DNA of 64,000 nucleotides. Origin: Trichobilharzia regenti. Taxonomy: Eukaryota; Platyhelminthes; Trematoda; Strigeidida; Schistosomatidae. Position 1 is the stretch's first letter; each line of letters opens with the position of its first letter. The notes beneath the pieces were generated by a model, which did not search any database, had not been told where the DNA came from, and saw only the letters and a list, made by a program, of their open reading frames with translations. The stretch covers positions 53,083,112 to 53,147,111 of the forward strand of contig OX235265.1 of NCBI GenBank assembly GCA_944472135.2. The letters run 5' to 3'. A program made the position numbers and the translations under genes. Below, piece after piece: positions 1 through 12,262 of the stretch.

Positions 1-753
1 CTGTGGTGGATCCTAAATGCCGCCTAGAGTTTCAACCCACACTTCTCCTACTCTGAAATTGTGAAATTCTCAATGAAAAAGTAAAATGAAACGTCACTGG
101 AAGGTTTACTTTAAATTAGAAGAGACTTCCAACTAGGAACTGTATGTAGCTTGTGTAAAGGCAGTCTCAGTTTATTTGTGATATCCTTTAAAAAAGTCAT
201 AAGACACCTGACATTCGGGCTGTTGTTTGACAGCTCAGGTCACAATACACAATGGAATTTATTGTCATTTCAACTTGAAGTTACCAGATGATTATTTAGT
301 GTCAGTTTAAATTCATTAGTCGACGGTTTCCAAATTCATATTCCACACTATGCAGTGATCACTATACAGAGTCATAGTTGAGAAAGCATTCATGTCTTAA
401 TAAATCTCTACTCAAGTTGAAACAAAACAGTTACCTCTTTCAAATACTGTAAGTAGATGATAACACGAGCATTATGGGATCCTACCCGTATTACGATGAA
501 TTCTTTATATGAAATCGTAACCACAAAATTTTTAATACTTCCTGACCATGACAGGTAACATCCTGACAGTCACTATTTTTATTGTTCTTTCGTTCGTGCA
601 TTCCTATTGATTGATTACGTACCGAGTTTTAATACATAAGGTTACCGTTCCTCAAATTCATGCGAAAAGATTTCCTTTGTATTCCTGAAATAAAATAATT
701 TAAATGTCATTTTTAAAGTAACCCTTTTATTATGAATCACATATATTTCGAAT
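1..753. other. Unique AT-rich flank, no gene seen
   Basis: This stretch lies outside the left end of the large inverted repeat. I see no long open frame, no recognisable repeat and no splice-flanked exon in it. It is the only left-hand flank available for locating the outer junction, which falls at about position 754. Confidence 0.6.
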
Positions 754-1084
754 TGTACTTATTCCCTTCATGAAAGTAAGTCCAATCTACAAATAAGGTG
801 AGTTACCTTAACTCTAGTTTACTAATTCACATGCCGATTGACAAAACATCTAATAAGTATACCCTCTATATCACGATATAGTTAAATTCAACCAGTAAGT
901 TCCCGGATAAAGAAAAACTCATCTCTCAAAACAATAATAATAATATTCGCATGATATTGTCAAAAGGAATAAACAAATCATTAATGTACTAATCCTGTAT
1001 TTTTGATACATCATATTTTATGTTTTTATTTTGTTCGCATTTATGCATTATTCAATGCTTTCCATGAGAGAATAGTTTTATTTG

Positions 1085-1430
1085 ATATAATACATAGTGA
1101 CGAACCCTCTCTTCACTAATCACTGAATCTTCTACATTAAACACATGCAATAAGAAATGACTCAACAGCAATACCTGAGATATTGAAAATGTTGCAATTA
1201 ATGAAACCACAGGATAAAGAATAATGGAACTATATAAACAAAATCCAAAAGTCATGTGCATTCCTTGATATGATTATAAGTAACGGATTGTGCTGGATAG
1301 GTCATCAGTGTGCTATGTAACATAGAATTATGAAGTTATCCTCTACCACAGTGCTAAAATTCTCTTCTTATATTCATAACTTCAGTAGAAACTGCATAAC
1401 TTGTTCTGATTGCTGATTATTCATAAAGTC
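1085..1430 (+). pseudogene. PLE 3'-end remnant
   Basis: The plus strand aligns with the C-terminal coding end of the PLE copies at 16200-16300 and 52240-52320: a TGATTACTGAATC-like stretch followed by AACACATGCAA and then an AATGACTCA-like block. From about 1264 it continues into the PLE terminal region, TTGATATGATTAT, and ends with CTCTACCACAGTGC near 1340-1354. Stops and indels are frequent. The mirrored copy is at 30800-31145. Confidence 0.6.
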
Positions 1431-3119
1431 GACGATTCAGATACTCCAATAGTTATTTCGTTGTAGTAAGCTTCTAAAATTATCACGATTTGTAGATTAG
1501 AAACATTTTAGGAAATGGAAGTTCCCAGTCGAGTAGTTTTCGCTCAACACACCAGTCATTACCGAAAGATAATTTGTCATGGTCAAGTGATATATATTCA
1601 GGTGGATAGATTATCAGTAGACCTTGTCTTACTTGTGCATATACTCAGAATGCAAGCTGAGCTATGATCGAGAAGGCCGACACCACTGATTGAATGTCCT
1701 ATCCTAGTGCTCCACATGTATGTATTAAGTAAACCCTTAGATGACGCGATAATATAAAACTGATGAATAATAAGGAAGAAGGTACTAAACATCTGCTGTT
1801 ATTTGAACAATATAAATCTATTTTCATGAATACTATGAAAGCGTTAAAATATATCGATTCATAATATAGGAAACTAAAGTTTTATCATCGTTCAATGAGA
1901 TCAGGTACCTCATAATGTTTTGAAGTTAGCTACCATTTGTTGAATAGAATCTACACACGACCCTCTTTGATATAACTTTCATCTCTCAATGTTCTTCAGA
2001 TATTTTCTTTCATAACTTCTGAGGAAATGATACGTTTTTGCCCTTAATACACCTGTGCACTGCCTTAGGCTTGTATTTGTAAGCTTTTTCTTGTATGAAG
2101 TCCTTAGAGTGTACATAACCGTCAAGTCATTACGTAAAAACAAACGAATGTTTAGGCTGTATTGATTTTCATTTATTTTATATATATAAACAGATCTATC
2201 TCACTCAACTTTATACAGAAGTCATCAACATTAAAATTACACTTGATATAGTGACATTGTATCGATGCATTGATCCATTTTTACACCAAGCAGTCAGAAT
2301 ACACTTAGGTATAACAGGGAATAAACACCTCTATAAGTTGGCATCATACACTCTTATTGGTGACATTAATTTGCATAGTTCTGTAAAGTTCGTCGGTAGA
2401 AATGTTGCCTAAGTATTTAAGGCTTCACACTTATAAGCAAACTTCATGGGACTACAGAGTTTCTGACAAGAAACGCTTATTATACACCTATAAACTATTT
2501 CTGTTCCAACATTTTTAACAGGGAGAAAACTTTTGTAAATAAATTTTCCGGTTGAATTCAGTATCTCCTTTTTTCAACTAGCTTAATCACACAGTCACAT
2601 AACAAACCTAATTTCTCATATTAATACAGTGAAAGTAAAGGCAATTAGAAATAAGGGATTGGTAGTAGTAATTTGGTATTTGTTTTGACCTTTTTTGAAA
2701 ATTAAAATTCCACATGAATCCTTTTTAATTTCATTACTTGATTAATATTTGATGTTGTAGAGTATATCACTAAAATCACTTATCTATAGGATAATTAATT
2801 TAACAAAGATTATTCGTATATCACAATTTGTTCAATACAACAGTCAAAGTTAAACTATTGTGAAAGAAATACAGTTTATTAATAATCGTATGAAAGTTAG
2901 ATTCAGTGTTTATAATTAACTGTACTAGAATTAATCACAATTTACCGAGAGTGCTTAGCACGATTTCAGAGAAGAAACGAGAATTACAACAAAGACTCCT
3001 TTTCGTCCGTTTCATTTTCAGTAGTTGTACAGTTGCATAAGTATTAATATATCTGACACGAGTATTAATTCACTGTCTCCACATGGATTTCATCTGAAGT
3101 TGACATTGGGTAGAAAATG
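1431..3119. other. No gene recognised
   Basis: AT-rich sequence with short chance ORFs only. No domain, splice-flanked exon or named repeat was recognised. It is part of the inverted repeat and is mirrored at about 29110-30800. Confidence 0.5.
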
Positions 3120-3195
3120 CTAAAGAGCACCGTGCAGCGGTTTCGTTCCAGTTTAGGACTCTATAGCAGCGAGCATCCATTAGTAGAATACCGTC
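3120..3195 (-). repeat. Decayed hammerhead/tRNA-like element fragment
   Basis: On the minus strand this resembles the hammerhead segment of the element at 31144-32159: a stem II-like block around 3150-3165, then an equivalent of GACGAAAC. Several core positions differ (AACGAAAC-like, and a changed stem II), so self-cleavage is not expected. The mirrored copy lies at about 29035-29110. Confidence 0.5.
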
Positions 3196-3544
3196 ATCGT
3201 TTAAGTATTCCGAAGTGACTGCGGCTCTATGTAATGAACCAGTAGAATTTGAAAACCCCAGGATATTAAGTGATTACGTGAATTATCAGACAAAATATAT
3301 CCAGCTATCTTATAAAAAGGAACTTTGTCATGGTGTTTGAATTCGATAGTGATTTATTTTGAATTCTACTGTAATAACACCATCCAGATTTCTTATCGTT
3401 ACTCAGAATCTAAAGTCAGAATACTATTGGTTAACACTATAAATAACGTGTATACATACCAAAGTATTACACAGAGTGTCTTTTAATACCCAGTGATATA
3501 TACTAATCACATAAGTTTATTTAACACAATTAGTCCCTTTTTAT

Positions 3545-3770
3545 AAATTTGGATTGTATTATTAGAAGACGAAGATTATCTGAAAAATGTGATGTATTTG
3601 CGCAATACATTTCAAGCAGTCTGATCGCACACTTACTTATCAAGTCAGTTAATATGAAAAATAAAGGCCAAGTGATAAGGGATCTAAGAGTAAGAACAAT
3701 TAACACTACTTCTCGTTATATAATCAAGTGAGGATTACCAAGGTAGGTTAGGAGTAATAGCATATTAATT
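3545..3770 (+). pseudogene. PLE N-terminal fragment
   Basis: An open stretch of about 60 codons (3549-3731). The same sequence recurs inverted at 7955-8190 in the same arm, and in more diverged form at 41755-41870. Several copies of this block lie beside PLE termini or PLE coding pieces (compare 13852-13890), so I take it as the 5' coding end of a PLE. The assignment is by association; no catalytic motif lies in this part. Confidence 0.5.
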
Positions 3771-3807
3771 TAAATATTCCCATAATGATAATTATACAAT
3801 ACGATTT

Positions 3808-4580
3808 AAGCAAATACGCCTTTCCGGCAAATTCCTGTCAGGCTTTACAATTACATGATCGCAAAGGCATTTGAATTAATATGGTTAATCAAACATAAAA
3901 TCAGACTTCAGGGATGTGAATTAATGGATAACAATCGGGGTAATAATAATAATAATAAGGATGAATTCATTCAAGTGTTCATATAATCTAGGCAATGGTG
4001 AGTGTATAGGTAGAATGTGTATACTATAGTAGGGGTAGAGGGGAAAACAACTATTGTGACACAGCGACTAGATAAGATAATAATGATAAAGATTTTTCAG
4101 TCCAATCTCTGTGTTCAGAAAACGTTTTGTCAATCTCACTCCCTACCTTGGCCTGTACCCCCAACCTAAAATAGTTATCGATCCCAGTGACACCGATTAA
4201 CTGTGCATATTATCCTACTATTTTATTTTATTTGTAATGCTAACTGTATTTTTAATATCATTCTGTGCTGTAGTTGTACATTTTAATCTCGGTTTCACAA
4301 TTTATTATTATATTGTCTAATCGCTGTATGACAATAGTTATTTCCCCCTCTACCCCTACTAGTATACACATTCTACCTATACACTCACCATTGCCTAGAT
4401 TATATGAACACTTGAATGAATTCATCCTTATTATTATTATTACCCCGATTGTTATCCATTAATTCACATCCCTGAAGTCTGATTTTATATTTGATTAACC
4501 ATATTAATTCAAATGCCTTTGCGATCATGTAATTGTAAAGCCTGACGGGAATTTGCCGGAAAGGCTTATTTGCTTAAATT
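3808..4580. repeat. Nested fold-back inside PLE debris
   Basis: Positions 3808-4075 and 4312-4580 are inverted copies of each other, about 265 bp each with a loop of about 235 bp. Shared blocks include TTTGCCGGAAAGGC at the outer ends and CACTCACCATTGCCTAGAT. The two arms have diverged slightly, for example in the number of ATA/TAT triplets. The transcript of either strand would form a long hairpin. The copy in the right arm is at 27650-28422. Confidence 0.85.
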
Positions 4581-5300
4581 ATGTGCAGGGGGGACAAGCT
4601 TCAGCTTTTCTACCCCATTAAACAATGTGTCTGACTTAAGAGTCGATTCTAAACTTGAAAGTCTGTATGATATGTTGAGTCCTTGCCTCAAAAGAGGACC
4701 AAAGCTTTTTGAAACTAAATTCATGGGAAATTCTCGTTGGGACATAGAGAAAATCAAACAAGGGATTCAGCTAAGAGACTTTTTTTCAGCGAATTTGTTA
4801 TCAAGCTGTACAATCTAGTGAGGTAATTGAATTATTAAAAGAAGGATCTTACAGTCCGTGAAAAGGACACTCCCTGGTGCATCGTTGAGAATAGCATTAT
4901 CTAGTTGATCATTAGTGTTCAATAACCTGAAGAAAAAGATCCCGCAGCTGACCAACTCTATATGCGTTTACCAATTCACCTGTTCGTGTGAAGCTAGGTA
5001 TATCGATCGTTCAACTCGAGTTTTATCCAAGAGGGCGCAAGAACACTATTCTATACGGTCACGAAGAGGTAGAAATGGAACAATAAGAAACGTGATCATT
5101 AAACATCCAGTCGATAATGACCACCCCATCTCTACAACCTCCACTTTTAAAGTCATCTACAAAGCGAAAAGTAATTCGCCAAAATCACTACGTATCTGAC
5201 TCATCTGTATTGTTGAAGCTTTGGCCATCGAAACAGAAAAGCCAGATCTCTGTATACAGAAAAAGTTCGTTCAACACCTCCAACTTTCATGGTCTTAATC
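4565..5300 (+). pseudogene. PLE fragment with GIY-YIG endonuclease remnant
   Basis: Reading in pieces (4570-4818, then 4915-5199 and on to about 5290) gives a PLE-like pre-endonuclease segment and then the GIY-YIG region. The phrase SICVYQFTCSCEARYIDRST matches the family pattern of an open first strand, a Cys pair and a Y-I-(G) motif, with Gly replaced by Asp here. The tail, with EALAIETEKPDLCIQKKF in another frame, matches the PLE C-terminus also seen near 33890-34120. Frameshifts and stops break it, and the RT domain is missing between it and the N-terminal fragment at 3545. The 5301-5930 stretch that follows has no recognised coding content. Confidence 0.75.
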
Positions 5301-5927
5301 CCTCTGTGCTAAGGTATGGTTGTCCCTAATCATACTTTGGCTCTACCTATTTTTCGTTTTATTTATTCACTTTGTATACTCTTCCTTTATTACGTCAATT
5401 GTTACTATTACTATTTTCACTTTGAATTGTCCGCGGTATTATTTCACTTGTTCTACCTGTCATTCCAAATCAATTTTGTTTTGCAATGTTAAATTCTATG
5501 TTATCAAATTTCACATAATGTTACGTGACGTTCTTATTTTATTCTATTTGCCTACTAATCCTATAATTTCACACCCCTTCTAAATTCTATACTTTCTATG
5601 AATTGTTCTATATATGAAATTTATTGTTTTGCCACTTCACATTGAACTATGACTATAGTTACAAACATTTTAATTGCATTTCATACTATTATTATTTTAT
5701 GTATTCACACCTATGATTCAATTCCCACACCGGATATAACTTCTTAAAAATCAAATAAATTTGGTGGTGTGATACAGCCAATGTATGCCGACGGAATATG
5801 GTTCTCATATATTCCCACAGTTCAATACGGCATTAGCAACAGAATGCTATGTATATTTGAACATTCCATTTTCATGTCGCTTAATGTAAACCAAAATCAT
5901 AACCTCAGTAATTGGTTAACGGATATA

Positions 5928-5930
<3 letters not shown>

Positions 5931-5986
<56 letters not shown>
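5931..5986. repeat. (TA)n microsatellite
   Basis: An uninterrupted TA run of 56 bp. The mirrored run in the right arm (26254-26300) is about 9 bp shorter, so it has changed length since the arms were duplicated or last homogenised. Confidence 0.95.
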
Positions 5987-5989
<3 letters not shown>

Positions 5990-6079
5990 CGGTTTGGTTA
6001 ATGAAAAATATACTTTGGCTTCCGTGTCTTACCTTGTGATGTTAACTACATACTATTGTACGGCTGCATAATAAATTCG

Positions 6080-7960
6080 ATGAAAAGAGTCTCTTCGCTG
6101 AATCACTCATTTTGAGAGCTAAATTCACTGCTGTAGCACATCAATTCTGTAATTCAAGTCGGAGATAGAAAAGCATATCAACGTCTGCGTATTTCAAAGC
6201 CCTAAAGGAATTACATAGTGGATCTGATATAATTATTCTGAAACCCGATAAAGGATCCGGTGTGGTTGTGATGGATAAAAGCCATTACACAACAAAAATA
6301 TCATCCATTCTTGGAGGTAAAAGTAAATTCATAGCTGATGATATCAGAAAACTAGAAGGAAAAGTAACATCTCATTTGGTAGTACTTCGTGGCATGGACG
6401 TTTTTGACAAACAAAAGTTTAGTTCTTTGAGACCCATGCGACCTCATCTTCCAAACATTTATGGATTACCCAAGATGTATGAATCTGACAGTTCGTCTCG
6501 TCCAATTCTATCAATGTGTCATTCTCCCACATGTAAATTAGCAAAGTGGTTAGCAGACATTTTAAACCCAGTACACAATGAATTATGTAAGTTCTGTTCG
6601 GAAGATACTTTTGAATTTGTTGACTGCCTTGTAGATGTGAATATAAAATATATGAAAATGTATTCTTTTGATGTTAATTCCTTTTTTACTAATGTACCAT
6701 TGATTAAGACCGTTGATATCCTTTGTGACTACACATCTTATAGGTGTTTTTCATTCTCTTTTCCTGTAATTTATTTGAAAGATTTAATATTACGTACCGA
6801 CAATGTCCATTTCACAATTGAACGTGAGTACTTTTGATGGATGGATAGAGTTGCTATAAGGAGCCCATTAGGAACTCTGTTGTCTAGTTTTGATGTGTCT
6901 CCCACTGAAAATATGTCTGCTGGTTTAATTGCTAAAGTGCCTTTTTATGAGAGATACATTGATATGCCATCAATTATTTTGATAATGTAATAATCACGAA
7001 GATGAGGGTCTGTCTACTGGATAGACTCCACTGCGTACAAAGTCACATAAGTCTTTCACATGAAGAAGAAAGCTGCAGCCATCTTGGATTCCTAGATATA
7101 CTTTCGAGTCGGAGGGATGGCTCAATATTCAAGTTTTCAAAGCTTATGTCCATTACAATATAATGGGCTTATTAAAGTGCTTATTCAAGACGAGTCGACT
7201 GGTATTATAAATCATGAAAATAAAATATTGATGAATACTCTTCTCGAAAACGGATATTCTTTAAAAATTTAAACCAGTGTGGAAGTCAGTTAATTCCATT
7301 ATAGATAAGATTTTATTTTGATAAATCACACAGTGTTATACAGTAATATTAACCGATGACGTTTCGAGCACAAACTATTGCTCACAATCATCAGTTAATA
7401 TTACTGTATAACACTGTGATTTATCAAAATAAAATCTTATCCATAATGGAGTTATACTCTACCACAGTGCCCATGTTTTATACTTAGAAGTCAGCTAGTT
7501 TCAAAACCTACATTCTGTCTCGTCCTTAAGAAAGATATCTTTATCAGATTACCATAGAACCTGCTATGCGATCCGGCTTATAATTGTTGAAAAGCGAAAA
7601 TCATGCTCTACTACTAGACTCGACAGTGCACAAGTAATTCTGTCACATCTCATACTGCATGCGAATTTACATGTATAGGAGGGCTAATCGTGCCTCGCAC
7701 GTGAGGGTGAGAGAACATATACCGGAATGGTTAGAAAAACAAATGAACTGTTAAAACTCTATAAACGCAGGTGGTAGATTACCAACTTCGTCTCTAGCCA
7801 AACAGTCAATCGATTTGAATTACCAGATTGATATCAAGACAGCTTTTAAGATTATTTATTAGAAGAGTCAGGGGCGCCAAACGAAATATTCAGAGACGAT
7901 AATTATTTGTAAACTTAAGGCCCCGCTGTGCGTACAAAAACAATTTATTATAACTCTTAA
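6080..7960 (+). pseudogene. PLE reverse transcriptase and GIY-YIG, broken
   Basis: A longer PLE copy. From about 6200 an open frame (6262-6837, 191 codons) has the PLE RT opening, with ILKPDKGSGVVVMDKSHY, then LPNIYGLPKMYESDSSSRPI and YSFDVNSFFTNVPL. After a stop it continues in another frame with a RSPLGTLL stretch near 6860, the equivalent of the GSPL motif. The YVDD-like catalytic part is not intact (near 6950-6970, YIDMPS). The connector is split by the fold-back insertion at 7290-7486. The frame then resumes and reaches a degraded GIY-YIG region near 7690-7930, with SHVRVREHIPEWL. Many stops; dead copy. Mirrored at 24280-26160. Confidence 0.8.
7282..7494. mobile_element. PLE-derived fold-back insertion with 8 bp repeats
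   Basis: A 197 bp insertion (7290-7486) interrupts the PLE connector and is flanked by GAAGTCAG at 7282-7289 and 7487-7494, which looks like a target-site duplication. The core is a near-perfect palindrome with arms of about 75 bp built from PLE terminal sequence (CACAGTGTTATACAGTAATA and its complement). The centre near 7370-7395 includes GAGCACAAACTATTGCTC. Past the palindrome it ends with CTCTACCACAGTGC, the sequence found at other PLE ends (15235-15260, 52515-52530). The mirrored copy is at 24746-24958. Confidence 0.8.
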
Positions 7961-8190
7961 CCTACCTTGGTAATCCTCATTTGGTTATATAACGAGAAGT
8001 AGTGTTAATTGTTCTTACTCTTAGATCCCTTATCACTTGGTTTATTTTAATTGGCCTTTACTTTTCACATTAACTGACTTGACAAGTAAGTGTGCGATCG
8101 GACTGTCCGAAATGTATTGGACAAATACACTATATTTTCCAGATGATCTCCGTCTTCCAATAACATTATCCAAATATGTGCATTTTGAAC
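7955..8190 (-). pseudogene. PLE N-terminal fragment, inverted
   Basis: The reverse complement matches 3545-3770 at roughly 85-90% by eye, with an extra block of about 12 bp near 8040-8052. With the 3545 copy it brackets the PLE debris in opposite orientation, so a smaller inverted pair sits inside the large arm. Confidence 0.6.
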
Positions 8191-9361
8191 ATATTCTTGG
8201 TTTTCCTTACCTGTTAACTTTTGATTTCATGGCTTGACATTTACAGAGACCATTGATTTCGGTATAAAGAGAATTTAACACTATTTTTATTTTCAGATTC
8301 GTCACTAATAAGTAAAAGGGGCATTTATAAATTGAACGTATCAATGTATAGAGTTAAGGTGGCTTGTACAGTGAATAAATCTTTCATCTTTCCTTGACTA
8401 ACCCTATCAAATGTCCACTTGAATGATGGTCATTAAAGTGTTTGTTTGATCAACACATCTCCAGCCTTTGTACGTGTTTCTTTATGCGATTCCTCCTTAT
8501 GGGAAGTGTTGATATTTTGTCAAAAATGTACTTCAGTGTTTTCACCTCAGTTTTCAAAATATTTGGCAATTTACGTTGGTCGGAATCTTTTCCAGCCTTC
8601 CATGTCAGAATATTCCATCAAATACACTATCAGATACACTGCCATATTATTTTCTGAGGTATGATTATCGATTTGTGTGGGCAGTTTATGAGATTAGACG
8701 TGAGAAATTATTTCCGGTTATTTGTACACCAGCCTAAACTCATTTATATTTATGTATGTGTGTAGGTAATATCTTCATATCCTCCCCCTCAGTTTCCTAT
8801 TCTAGTTAACATTCATGCATCAAAAACTGTACTGCTAAGGAAAAACGAAATATACGAAGTGTTACTTGTCTAAAAGGTTTTTATCACTAACTTTGGCACT
8901 TTTGTGAAAGTCTATTTCCCCATTTTTAACTTGAAAAACCTTTGTTGACAAATTTTCTCGGACTGTATGTTTTCTAAATCTCTATTTCGATGAATTTGTA
9001 ACGTGCCCAGAAATGGAAATAATCTAGTAAAACTCAGTCCAATCAGTATACCGATAAAAAGGATGAGTTGTCCAAAACTTTCCACAGAGTAAATTTTAAC
9101 TGAATAAACCCTTCATATTATTAGGAATCTAAATGAAATCGGCTGACAAAAATGAATTATTTAAAGCATGTTGTTCGACGTAGCTTGTCTGAATAAACCC
9201 CTTCAATATTAATTGAATGATTAGCCCTTCAAACACCTTTAAGGCAATTAGCAGGTTATTTCGAAGTTCAACTGTTTACCACTATACTTTTGAATTAAAA
9301 TTAGCTTTTACAAAACAATATACCACCTCATTATTTGTTACTTATGCTCCATTTGAATACG

Positions 9362-9365
<4 letters not shown>
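8191..9365. other. No gene recognised
   Basis: AT-rich. Two overlapping short ORFs at 8442-8664 have no recognisable domain, and their mirror images in the right arm only reflect the duplication. Nothing else supported. Confidence 0.5.

Positions 9366-9410
<45 letters not shown>
9366..9410. repeat. (TA)n microsatellite
   Basis: A 45 bp TA run. Its mirror at 22833-22875 is 43 bp. Confidence 0.95.
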
Positions 9411-9413
<3 letters not shown>

Positions 9414-9871
9414 CAAACTACACACTGAGCTATACGCTCAAACGCAAATTTTCAAAATTTATTTATGCTGTGATTCAATTGAAGATGAGGAAAGGAAATT
9501 GACATTTCAAAAAAGTAAGGAATTTAATCATTTATATTATTTCTGCTTGTTTTCTATTCATAGTTGCTTTTCTACACGTAACTATTAATTTTATACATCT
9601 CATCTCAGGCTTCCTATATATATACCTGACCTAGTTTACTGGCTTGCTAGTTTTTTTGTCGATACTAAGCCCGGGTAAAGGCGGGGGGTTGGGCATAGGG
9701 CTAGCGACCCTACACTACCGAACCAATCAAACGGCTACAGAAACGTAAACGCACAAGAAACATATTAAAAATGCAAAAAATTTAGTAAACAAACTTATTG
9801 CTCGCCAGAATCGGGGAGGCGAAAAGACGCGGGCTGGTGGAAGCCTTCGGGAAGCCAGTCAACCGATTTCT

Positions 9872-10660
9872 CTTCTCTTGGTGAAAGCAAGAATACGAAT
9901 GGGGATGTGGAATGTTCGCAGAATGTACGAAGCTGGGAAGGCCGCCCAAGTGGGCAAAGAAATGAGAAGATATGGCATAAAAGTGTTCGGAATCTGCGAG
10001 AGCAGATGGAATGGATGTGGACTGTCAAAATTGTCAACTAGAGAGTCAATAATCTACTCCGGTCATCCAGACGACAACCACGAGCACACTGAGGCAGTGA
10101 GAGGCTATCATAGTGTCACCAACAGCAGGCAAAGCTCTAATGGAGTGGCATCCAATCTCCTACAGGATTATGAGGGCAAGATTAAACTCAAAAGGAAGGA
10201 AGGTTACGGTTATCATGCAATGCTACGCGCCTACAAAAACTCGGAACAAGAGAAGAAGGAGGATTTCTATAGACATCTGCAAACAGTAATGGATAACATC
10301 TGAAATTCAGAAAGAAAAATCCTAATGGGTGATATGAATGCAAACGAAACTGGGAGCAGACAGACAATATAGGAGGCGAATTCATCATGAGTCGAGAGGC
10401 TCTCACTCGGCGAAACGAATAACAATGGAGAACTCTATGCAGACTTCTGTGCCTTCAATCATTTGGTGATCGGAGGCGGCGTGTATAAACACAAGAATAT
10501 ACGCAAGGTAACATGGACTTCGTCTGATGGACACACCGAAAACCAGATAGACTTCATCTCAATGCTGCTCTAGAAGGTGGAAACGCAGCCTGCCGGGCAC
10601 AACGTTAAGAAGGGGAGCAGATGTGGGCTCAGATCGACATCTAGTTCAAGGTATGTTCAA
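9872..10660 (+). pseudogene. RTE endonuclease (APE-like) remnant
   Basis: The frame starting near 9878 reads MGMWNVRRMYEAGKAAQV, the usual first strand of RTE endonucleases, followed by GIKVFGICESRWNG, whose Glu is the metal-binding residue of the ICE(S/T)RW motif. After frame changes come VIMQCYAPT-like and ILMGDMNAN, the D-x-N catalytic motif, and near 10500 TWTSSDGHTENQIDFI. The final SDH motif reads SDRHLV near 10630, so the essential His is displaced or lost. In-frame stops occur near 10300 and 10370. No ORF1 is visible, as is normal for RTE. Confidence 0.8.
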
Positions 10661-11129
10661 AGTCAAGCTGGAATCCTTTAGAACAACTGGAAACAGGCCA
10701 CAACTCACGTCCAAGACCCAGAAGCTGAAGGACGAAACTACAAAGGAAACCTTCACTGCAGATATCAGAGCAAAGTCGGAGATCTTACTTGGCATCACTG
10801 AGGAAACCTACGTGGAATAACAGTGGAAAACTCTGAAGGTGATTCTCAAGGAAACGTTTACAACCATTTTGGGAAGAAAGAAGAGGTAAGACAAGAAACT
10901 GCTGTTTACAAACACCTGGAATCTTATCGAAGAGAGGAGGTGAGAGGATAGTGAAAGAGAATTGTGATGACTCAGTGCAAAGATGGACAACAGAAGGAGA
11001 AGCCAAGCTCCGTGTACACTGCTCTGAATCAGGAAGCCAAGATGAGGGATACGAAAGGCAGAAGAGAATTCTACACCTCAGAATATTATAACAGATAACC
11101 AGGTCTCTATCCGAGAAGAGATCAGCTCA

Positions 11130-12262
11130 GATGATGAAACCAATAAAAGATGTTCAAGGGAACCTAATCACCAAGAAGGAGGAACAAATAAAACAATTGT
11201 CTGATCACTTTAAAGGACTCTTGAATCGACCATCACCTGCAGCTCGACCAGAAATAACACCAAGAGCTCGCACCGAACTGCCTGCCAGTGGACACCAATC
11301 CCCCAACAAAAGCAGAAATCCTTAATGCGATCAAGCTACTGAAAGCCAGCTGGGAAGGCACCAGGACCAGACGGAATTCCCCACGAAGCACTGAAAACGG
11401 ACCCAGAGAATTCCACAGATGTGCCCACGTCATTACTGCAAGGAAGGAAGGGTACCTGCCGATTGAAAGAAAGGCTGACCACCTTGTCAAGCTACCAAAG
11501 GAGGGCGACTTAGGCATCTGCAAAAAACTGGCGTGGAATCATACTCTTGTCCACACCAAGTAAAATACTAAGTCGCATCACCCTGGAGAGAATAAAGGAT
11601 CCACTGGATACATACTTCCGCCAACCGGAACAAGCTGCATTCAGAAAAGGCAAATCATGTGCTGACCAAATTGCAACTCTACGCATCGTCATCGAACAGA
11701 TCATAAGATGGCAGTCAAACCTCTACCTCAACTTCATCTACTTCGAAAAGGCGTTCTAAGTGAATACAGGAGTAAGACAAGCTGGCTGCCTATTGTCACC
11801 GATGATATTCTTAATTGTGGTGGACTGGATTATGCGTCATACTGTGCACAGGGACCGAGAAGACAGGGATTTGCTGGACCACCTATAAGAAGACTCTAGA
11901 AGATCTGGATTTCACACATAATTTATGTTTAATGTCACACAAACTTGAAGACCTGCAGGCCCAAACCAAGAAACTGGCGGAAGAAGAAGGCAGCAAAGAC
12001 AGGACTCGAGGTGAACATAGAAAAGACGGAGATGGTGAAGATAACCAATGAACCGCAACAACAACCAGCACCAATCACCATCAACAAGAGTGATTTGACA
12101 GAGGTTAATTCCTTCACTTGTCTAGGTGGCATCGTTTCAACCACAAACGAAACGGATCAAAATATCAAAGCCAACCAGCCAGAATCGGGAAGGCAAGATA
12201 CGTATTCAGACTTTCATCAACAGCCGTCTTCGCTCCATACTGAAGATCAAATGGCCAGTTGA
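11130..12262 (+). pseudogene. RTE reverse transcriptase remnant
   Basis: Pieces in three frames give a pre-RT linker (KPIKDVQGNLITKKEEQIKQ), RT blocks including AFRKGKSCADQIATL at 11637-11690, NTGVRQAGCLLSPMIF near 11763 and the thumb with LEVNIEKTEMVKI and FTCLGGIVSTT at 12010-12150. The catalytic F/YADD box is replaced by DFTHNLCLMSHK near 11907-11945, so two aspartates are lost. The same replacement is present in the copies at 19980-20350 and 48390-48430, so it predates their separation. Confidence 0.85.

Noticed and set aside
5769..6071. A 100-codon protein with a Tyr-Ile repeat
   Set aside because: The Tyr-Ile run is only the (TA)n microsatellite read in frame. The same applies to ORFs at 9217-9588, 19552-19842 and 26201-26461.
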